This document shows positions 57,858 through 64,000 of a stretch of DNA of 64,000 bases, one piece after another. A program made the position numbers and the translations under genes. Position 1 is the stretch's first letter. Each line of letters begins with the position of its first letter. The stretch is taken from positions 120,915,690 through 120,979,689 of the forward strand of contig CM019066.1 of the NCBI GenBank assembly GCA_009667805.1, given 5' to 3'. Origin of the DNA: Leptobrachium leishanense. Lineage: Eukaryota > Chordata > Amphibia > Anura > Megophryidae. Below the pieces are notes generated by a model. It searched no databases. It saw nothing but the letters and a program-made list of their open reading frames with translations, and was not told the DNA's origin.

Positions 57858-57962
57858 TAAACGCGCAGCGGAAAAGAAATACGAGGTATCGTAAATTCGA
57901 GAAACGCGCAGCGGAAAATAAGTACGATTCTTCGTATTTCGGGGAAACGCGCAGCGGAAAAG
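57858..57962 (-). repeat. 42-bp repeats in the gypsy LTR
   Basis: AAACGCGCAGCGGAAAA occurs at about 57859, 57902 and 57944, each followed by A-rich sequence with TACGA or CGTA words. A tandem cis-element in U3/R is possible. Function is inference. Confidence 0.75.
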
Positions 57963-58196
57963 AATAATGAAAAACGTATCTTTAACCCCTTCTTGTGATT
58001 TGGGGAGTGAGTCCTGCACAGGTTAAGTCCCGGAATGTAAGTGTGTGTGTGTATGGTACCTGGGTACTATTCAACTGGCCAGTGAACTGCTTAAGAGATG
58101 TCTTCGACTAGTCAAGTTGGGGCCCTGTGGGTTTTGGAAACAAACAGCAGCGTGCTTTACTTGAGTCTTACAACGGCCTGGAAGGCCTCTCACCCA

Positions 58197-59783
58197 TTAT
58201 TATTATTATTATTATTCTTTATTTATAAAGCGCCAGCATATTCCGCAGCGCTGTACAATAAGCACAGTATAGACAGGGTTACAATACATTGAACAACATT
58301 TGACAAACAGTACAGGAGGAGATGAGGGCCCTATTCCCGTAGGAACTCACAATCTGGGAGGGTTGGGGTTGGAAACAGGAGGAGAGGACTGTAAGGTGAG
58401 AGTGATTGATGGTTGCGTCAGTGAGTTGGGTGGTAGGCCTCCCTAAATAGGAATGTTTTCAGGGAGCGTTTGAAGGAAGAGAAGTTAGGGGAAAGTCTGA
58501 CAGCACGAGGGAGAGCGTTCCAGAGAGTGGGGGCTGCGCGTGAGAAATCCTGCAGTCTATCATGGGAAGAGGTGATGCGGGGAGAAGCTAGGCGCAGGTC
58601 ACTGTTTGACCTTAGGGAGCGGGCTGGGGTGTATTTGGTGATTAGTGAGGACAGGTAGTGGGGAGCTGAGTTAGTGAGGCTTTTGTAGGTAAGGATAAGG
58701 ATTTTGAACTTAATTCTGCAGTGGATGGGGAGCCAGTGAAGGGACTCGCAGAGGGGAGCGGCAGAGACAGAGCGGCGGGTGAGGTGAATTAGCCTGGCGG
58801 AGGCGTTCAGGATGGATTGTAGGGGGAGAGGTGGGACAGAGGGAGGCCAGATAAGAGATTATTGCAATAGTCGAGTCGGGAGATTACCAGGGCGTGTATG
58901 AGTTGTTTTGTGGCGACAGCGGTAAGAAATGGCCGAATTCTGTAAATATTACGCAGTTGGTATCGGCAGGAGGAGGAAAGAGACTTGATGTGGGGGATGA
59001 AGGAAAGAGCAGAGTCAAGTGTAACTCCAAGACAGCGAACTTGGTTTGATGGGGAGATGGTGATACCCTCCACCGTGATCGAGAAGTCAGGAGGTGGGGC
59101 GGCATTAGAGGGAGGAATAAGTAGGAGCTCAGTCTTTGACATGTTGATCTTTAGGTGGTGGGAGGCCATCCAGGAGGAGATGCCAGATAAACAGTCACTG
59201 ACTTTGGAAAGGACAGGGGGAGAGAGATCAGGGGTAGAGAGGTAGATCTGAGTGTCATCAGCGTAGAGGTGGTAATTAAAGCCAAAGCTGTTGATGATTT
59301 TGCCCAGGGAGGAGGTGTAGATGGAAAAGAGCAGAGGACCAAGGACAGAGCCTTGAGGTACACCAACAGATAGAGGCAATGAGGAGGAGGAGTTACCAGC
59401 AAAGGACACACAGAAGGACCTGTTGGATAAATAGGAGTCAATCCAAGCAAGTGCAGTGTCACCGAGACCCAGAGAGTTGAGGGTCTGTAGAAGGAGGGGG
59501 TGGTCAACAGTGTCAAAAGCAGCCGAGAGGTCAAGCAGGATGAGAATAGAATAGTGGCCGTGTTTTTTAGCAGTTAGGAGGTCGTTGGTGACTTTGGTGA
59601 GGGCAGTTTCAGTTGAGTGTAGGGGACGGAAGCCAGATTGCAGGGGGTCAAGTAGGGAATTGGAGGACAGGAAGAGGGAGAGGCGGTTGAAGACTAGTTT
59701 TTCTAAGAGCTTAGAGGTAAAGGGAAGCAGGGATACAGGACGGTAGTTGGATGGAGAGTTGGGATCTAGGGATGGTTTCATCC
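58197..59783 (-). mobile_element. L2 LINE, 5'-truncated
   Basis: The minus-strand 3' end is GCGCTGCGGAATATGCTGGC, GCTTTATAAATAAAGAATAA and an (ATA/TAA)n run at 58197-58216, the usual L2 ending in frogs. The body is the reverse transcriptase. It lies within the gypsy LTR, which therefore predates it. Confidence 0.88.
58418..59783 (-). pseudogene. L2 reverse transcriptase, truncated
   Basis: Reads [33 protein letters not shown] (catalytic Asp, motif A), [16 protein letters not shown] (motif B), [10 protein letters not shown] (catalytic Asp pair, motif C) and [15 protein letters not shown], then a thumb region with [14 protein letters not shown] and [19 protein letters not shown] one-base shift near 58830 moves it to another frame, in which [27 protein letters not shown] and SFKRSLKTFLF run to a stop at 58418-58420. 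The endonuclease domain is missing. Only one frame change is seen, so the copy is relatively young. Confidence 0.9.
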
Positions 59784-60366
59784 GCCAAATACTTGAGGCT
59801 CCGCTGACCCAGGACGTCTCTCCGCTCGATATTGACTGGGGGTTGCTTGCTTCTGGATCCGCTGTCTGGCTTTCTGCACCGGCCTCGACTTGTCCAGCTT
59901 ACCGCCTGCTCTCCCGGTCCGATCGATCTGCGGTACTCCTTACTCGGGGTCCTCCGCTTCCTCTCTAACCGCTTGGGTTATCTGGTGGATCACTGGGTCT
60001 TCTTCGGGAATAACTGATAACCCGATCTGTGTCTCTGTTGGGCCGCACTTGCGCTCCGGCCTAGTCACTGTTACTCTCTGCAGCACTGTGTCTTGTCTCT
60101 CTCACTCCCTGGCGCGCTCTGCCAGCTCTCTCCACGAGGCTCAGGATGTAAGTCTCTCTGCCCCACATACTTCCTGTGTCCGTTCCCAAAGCATGCCGGG
60201 AAATGTAGTCCCAATGTAACATTCAGTGTCTCACATTTCGCTTGTAAAAAAAATACAATAGGTACTGCCACAACAAGGATTTAAACACAGCACTACACTC
60301 TCCCCCTCCTAGAACTCTTGGGTCTCTCCAAGGAGGTACAACAGTTACATTATGTTTCAACACAGT

Positions 60367-63210
60367 TTAGGCAACATATACAGGCTCATCAGTAAGCATA
60401 CAGTGGGTTATATACATTTCTTCAAGTTGACTCATACTTTGGGCTACCTCAGCTAACATAGCAGACACTTCGGGCAACCTTCGCACTGTGGTGATGGCCT
60501 CTTCAGTGCTATGTCCTGATGAGTCGTAGGTGAGTCGCTGGGGTGGTCGAACAGAGCGTTTTGGTTCTGGCTCAATCAGTTCCTCTTCAGGCGGAAGTAC
60601 TATAGGCGCTGGCTCAGTCCTTCTTTCTACCACTGGAGCAGACACCTCTTCGGAGTATGATCCCTCCAGTGAAGGCATAGAACTGTAGTCATAAGATTCA
60701 GCCTCAGGAACTACAGGGATTGCGACAGTCTCAGGAACTTCCAACTGACATTCAGGAGCTTCAGGCCTCAAATTACTTTCCCACCGTTCAGGAACCGCGA
60801 TAACCTCTTCAGGTTCCGGTGAGCGCATCCAGTCCAGACAAAAACTCTCTTCCTCACTGTCCCTTTCGCTTTCTTCGACAACCCGGGTCTGTTGAGACCG
60901 AGTAACAGGAGGCAAACGTGGAGCAGGCGGATTTGGCAGAGGAAGTTCGTCCCCAACTGGCATCCTCACAGCCTCTCTCAAAGGTAACAAATGATTCCGG
61001 TGCCAGTTCTTAAGAGGCCCAGCCTTTCCATCCGGCCGGATTTGATACACCGGCAGGCCCGGCAGTTGCTTGCAGACAGTGTAGACTTGAGAACTCCATC
61101 TATCCGCCAACTTTTGCCTTGCAGCAGCACCCAAGTTCTTCAACAAAACCCTATCACCGGGTTGCAGATCCTGTATCCGAACTTTTAAGTCATAGTTCCT
61201 TTTGTTCCTTTGCTCCCTGTTTCCTGAGGTCAAACAGGCCTGTTCAGACGCAGAGGCCAGATTCTTTCGAAGTCTATCCACGTAACTTCTATGGGAAGCT
61301 ACCAACGTCTGGTCTAGAGATAACCCAAACGCCAAATCAACCGGCAGTCGAGCTTCTCTTCCGAACATAAGGCGGTACGGTGAGTATCCAGTGGCATCAC
61401 TCTCCGTACTGTTATATGCATGCACCAGAGTAGCTATGTGACGACTCCAACTCTGCTTCTCTGTGTTTGACAATGTCCCCAGCATATTTAGCAGCGTGCG
61501 ATTAAACCTTTCAGGCTGAGCATCACCTTGAGGGTGGTATGGTGTAGTTCGGGTCTTTTGGATTCCCAACAGTTCCAACAATTGCCCAACAAGTCGGCTT
61601 TCAAAGTCTCTACCCTGATCAGAGTGTATTCTCCTTGGTAAGCCGTAGTGGATAAAGAACTTCTCCATTAGAACCTTGGCTACCGTCGGAGCGCGTTGGT
61701 CTTTCGTGGAAAAAGCTTGGGCGTAACGGGTGAAGTGATCAGTCACTATTAGAATATTCCTTTGCCCACTAGCATCCGGCTCTAAGCACAGGAAGTCAAT
61801 GCACACCAAATCCATGGGTCCCTGACTCTGCAGATGGCTCATTGGAGCGGTTCGGGTCAGTAGGGTCTTCCTCTAAATACACCTCAGACATGAATGGCAA
61901 TAACTTTCCACTTCAGCTCTCATGCAAGGCCAATAGAACCTGTCTCGCACCAGCTTAAAAATCCTTTCAGCACCCAAATGTCCATGCTCATCATGTAGCA
62001 ATCGCAGCACACTCTCTCTATGTTTAGTGGGAAGGAATAACTGTTGGGTCTCTTCAGCATTGGTTGAGGGGCCCCTTCGGTAGACCACTCCATCCAACAT
62101 CTTCAACCGTTCCCACTCTTTGTAGACCAATCTGGCTCCATCTGGGGAATTGGTCAGCAGAATTTCACGCTGGTTCGCAGTTAGGGCCTTTATGGTTAAC
62201 GCAATTAAAGGGTTTCTGGCCCGATCAGCTTTCAGGTCCTGTTTTGAAAAGGTAGGTAGACTTTCATCCCTCAATTGCATAGGGTTGCAGTAGAACTCCG
62301 GAACAGCCGCAGCCATGACTCCTATGGCCTCCGCTTCAATCCCTCCCTTGACCCGGCGCTCTGCTCCTTGACACAAAGCTTGGACCCCGTCTGGAGTTAA
62401 CTGAGTCCATTCTGCAGCGTAGGGTCTTCTCGACAAAGCATCAGCATCTCGATTATTCACCCCAGGGCGATACTTCAGGCTGAACCGAAACCCTGACAGA
62501 GCGGCCAGCCACCGATGTCCCGTTGCGTCCAGTTTCGCAGTAGTAAGAATATAGGTAAGAGGATTGTTATCCGTCTTTGGCTAGGGTCAGACGAACGCAT
62601 TTTCGCGTTGTCTGTGAAAAAGTGCGTTCGAACGAATGGACGCATTTTTTCACGGAGTACGCGATAGCGGTCATACAATGCGCATTTGCATTCGTGTTTT
62701 TGTACGGATCATCAATAAAACACTTTTGCATCTGGACGTTATGTTGGCCGGACATTAGCAGTGTCTGACATCTCCAAATCACGCACACACGCCGCTAGCG
62801 GACGCAGCGCACTCTGTACGACCGTACTAGTGGTTTCACGTTCTCGACAAAATGCGTTCGTTTGCCACTTGCGTTGCGCGGACGAACTTTCGTGCGGCCG
62901 TACTTCGTGTGTTCCCCGGCATTGGACGTCATTTGCTGCTAGCACGCCGTGATTTCGTGCGGCTAAAAGCACGTTAAAACTGCTTTCGTCTGACCCCAGC
63001 CTTAATCACAAACTCAGCTCCATACAGATAGTCTTTTAACTTGTCTACCACTGCCCACTTCAAGGCTAGGAACTCCAACTTGTGGGTAGGGTAGTTCTTC
63101 TCTGAAGGCGTAAGGCTCCGGCTAACGTACGCTACAGGCCTCAGCAATCCACCATACTCTTGATACAGGACTCCTCCTAGACCTTCTCTGCTGGCATCCA
63201 ATCTCTTCTG
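60367..63210 (-). pseudogene. Ty3/gypsy pol: RNase H and integrase
   Basis: RNase H begins LDASREGLGGVLYQEYG (catalytic Asp) and LALKWAVVDKLKDYLYG, then FVIK is cut by the MITE and resumes as TDNNPLTYI and GHRWLAALSGF. The integrase zinc finger shows LHDEHGHLG and CHSCLRC (His-His-Cys-Cys). A TAG at 61873-61875 follows. The core has MDLVCIDFL (Asp), RRIHSDQGRDFES (Asp) and HPQGDAQPERFNR (Glu), the DD35E triad, then LQPGDRVLLKN and a GPY/F-like segment (KLADRWSSQVYTV, GLPVYQI). The last 150 residues are Pro/Glu-rich. Apart from the MITE and one stop the frame is open over 700 codons. Confidence 0.92.
62579..63001 (-). mobile_element. PIF/Harbinger-like MITE (GGCTGGGGTCAGAC family), copy 3, inside gypsy RNase H
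   Basis: Ends GGCTAGGGTCAGAC and GTCTGACCCCAGCC. The flanks are TTT (62576-62578) and TTA (63002-63004). Removing the MITE and one flank joins the RNase H reading VIK to TDNNP in frame, confirming a 3-bp target duplication with one later change. It is close in sequence to copy 2. Confidence 0.9.
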
Positions 63211-63233
63211 TTGGCATCCTTAGCTCTGCTGGC

Positions 63234-63565
63234 TAATTGAGCTTGGCAAGCCTTCTAAGTGAAGCCTTCAAAGTGAACTCTTAGAGGAGATCTTCTGGTG
63301 AGTGATTTTGATTTTTGTTTCAAACAGATCTTTTCTATTCATCTTAAGGTTCTAAGTTAGGTCTGGTGAGTAAATTAGGTTAGGCTGGTGACTCATTTTC
63401 ATACTGATTAGCATACAATTGGAATCAATTGGGTGGTATTTGCAAAGAGGTTTAGCTTGTCCACTCCTTGCTGGGGGAGGTGGCTATATAAAGCTTGATC
63501 TAATTGAGCTTGGCAAGCCTTCTAAGTGAAGCCTTCAAAGTGAACTCTTAGAGGAGATCTTCTGG
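63234..63565 (+). repeat. Two 65-bp direct repeats in the LINE 5' UTR
   Basis: TAATTGAGCTTGGCAAGCCT to GGAGATCTTCTGG occurs at 63234-63298 and, identical by eye, at 63501-63565, a period of 267 bp. The first copy runs into GTGAGT (splice-donor-like); the second runs into AGATAG. The second is preceded by CTATATAAAGCTTGATC. This looks like two promoter monomers of a LINE 5' UTR. Confidence 0.85.
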
Positions 63566-63643
63566 AGATAGTCTGAGGTTTGACAGGAGGTAGAAAACCT
63601 ACAAAAAGGTAAGATTTGCTGGTTTTAAATCCATTCTTTTATA

Positions 63644-64000
63644 ATGGCAGGCTTGGTCCAGTGTAAGAGCTGTCATGCGTTTGTTTTTAGATCCAATTTT
63701 TGGAGGTTTGGAGTGTGCCTGATATGTAGGCAGTTCTCTTTATTGCAGCAGAAAATTGCCTGTTTGAAGTCTGAGATTTGTAAATTATCTGTTAGACAAA
63801 CTCAGGCTATGACTGTTACAAAGCCACTGCCACAGAGGCCTCCTAGGAGCGGCAGATGGACTACTGTAGGATCTGGTAGATTTAGCGTTGTGGATAGAAA
63901 GCATGTCCCACAATCTGTGGCTCTTCTTAATTCTTTTGAGGCACTTTCAGAGTGTAGTGGTAAGACGGATGCGGGCTCAGACACCATAGTTGAGGAACCA
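63644..64000 (+). CDS. CR1-like LINE ORF1, N-terminal part (runs off the window)
   Basis: The ATG at 63644 opens a frame of at least 119 codons with no stop before the window edge. Residues 7-10 are CKSC and residues 25-28 CLIC, a CxxC..CxxC zinc-finger-like pair. Residues about 30-50 (FSLLQQKIACLKSEICKL) form a short coiled coil. Basic, Pro-rich and acidic segments follow (PQRPPRSGRW, SGKTDAGSDTIVEEP). A small N-terminal zinc motif followed by a leucine-rich helix is the usual start of ORF1 in CR1-type LINEs, proteins that bind the element RNA. The identification rests on this layout and on the LINE context, not on a search. No damage is visible in the part present. Confidence 0.7.
   Translation, partial: MAGLVQCKSCHAFVFRSNFWRFGVCLICRQFSLLQQKIACLKSEICKLSVRQTQAMTVTKPLPQRPPRSGRWTTVGSGRFSVVDRKHVPQSVALLNSFEALSECSGKTDAGSDTIVEEP

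Larger units (their letters stand above)
57678..60297 (-). mobile_element. Ty3/gypsy 3' LTR (minus strand), interrupted by an L2 LINE
   Basis: On the minus strand the LTR starts TGTAGTGCTGTG at 60297 and ends GAGTGAGCGCTACA at 57678, TG..CA with short inverted ends. A purine tract (AGGAGGGGGAGAG) lies just upstream at 60298-60310, followed by pol. About 1.59 kb of L2 LINE occupies 58197-59783, so the LTR itself is about 1.03 kb. It contains a 42-bp triplicated motif near its end. Confidence 0.8.
60298..63210 (-). mobile_element. Ty3/gypsy internal region (RNase H and integrase), 5' side missing
   Basis: From 63210 down to 60298 on the minus strand: end of RNase H, a Harbinger-like MITE, the integrase and a C-terminal extension, then the purine tract and LTR. 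Reverse transcriptase, protease and gag are absent because unrelated CR1-like sequence begins at about 63211. The element has therefore been cut by that LINE or by a deletion. Confidence 0.88.
63211..64000 (+). mobile_element. 5' end of a CR1-like LINE
   Basis: The gypsy reading stops near 63210 and a new sequence begins. It has two 65-bp direct repeats (63234-63298 and 63501-63565), a TATA-like CTATATAAAG at 63484-63493, and an ORF1 from 63644 that is open to the window end. That 5'-complete arrangement is uncommon for CR1-group LINEs, most copies of which are 5'-truncated. The exact 5' base is uncertain. Confidence 0.7.

Overview
The window is vertebrate nuclear DNA, most likely from an anuran amphibian. 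It is AT-rich, has no operon-like gene packing, no rRNA or tRNA gene, and no host exon I can recognise. Almost every alignable segment is a transposable element or a relic of one. The mix of CR1 and L2 LINEs, Tc1/mariner, hAT, piggyBac, PIF/Harbinger-like and TTAA-flanked MITEs, Ty3/gypsy and a CORE-type tRNA SINE is what I would expect in a frog intergenic or intronic region. The species cannot be fixed from this sequence alone.

Layout. 1-5.5 kb: a 55-bp tandem array, then two unrecognised ORFs (the second expanded by a 33-bp minisatellite) that run into a polypurine tract and a probable 3' LTR. 5.7-13.3 kb: two decayed copies of one Tc1 family in opposite orientation, a second Tc1 fragment, a TTAA MITE, and a 1.1-kb element packed with palindromic ACCCGGGT motifs and holding a CORE-SINE. 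14.8-20.5 kb: a three-level nest, TTAA MITE containing a CR1 LINE containing an ORF1-only L1-like element. 22-36 kb: mostly non-coding hAT and Harbinger-like MITEs, many with exact 8-bp target duplications and internal minisatellites. 36-43 kb: an inverted SINE-tail palindrome, two LINE fragments, a hAT element nested in a Tc1 element, and further MITEs. 43.7-51.7 kb: the deepest nest, hAT containing Tc1 containing a 5.3-kb piggyBac element with a recognisable but broken transposase. 52.9-53.95 kb: the second ACCCGGGT element, inverted relative to the first. 57.5-63.2 kb: a Ty3/gypsy element on the minus strand (LTR, integrase, RNase H) interrupted by an L2 LINE in its LTR and a Harbinger-like MITE in its pol gene. 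63.2-64 kb: the 5' end of a plus-strand CR1-like LINE whose ORF1 stays open to the window edge.

No cellular pathway is encoded here. The functional content is transposase, reverse transcriptase, endonuclease, integrase and LINE ORF1 sequence, nearly all inactivated by stops, frameshifts, deletions or nested insertions. The intact-looking ORFs are the L1-like ORF1 (18227-19246), the open CR1-like ORF1 (63644 to the edge) and, nominally, the two unidentified ORFs at 2234-5028. The most unusual items are the paired ACCCGGGT elements, a hAT family with a fast-changing internal minisatellite and long foldbacks, the repeat-rich piggyBac element, and the ORF1-only retrotransposon.
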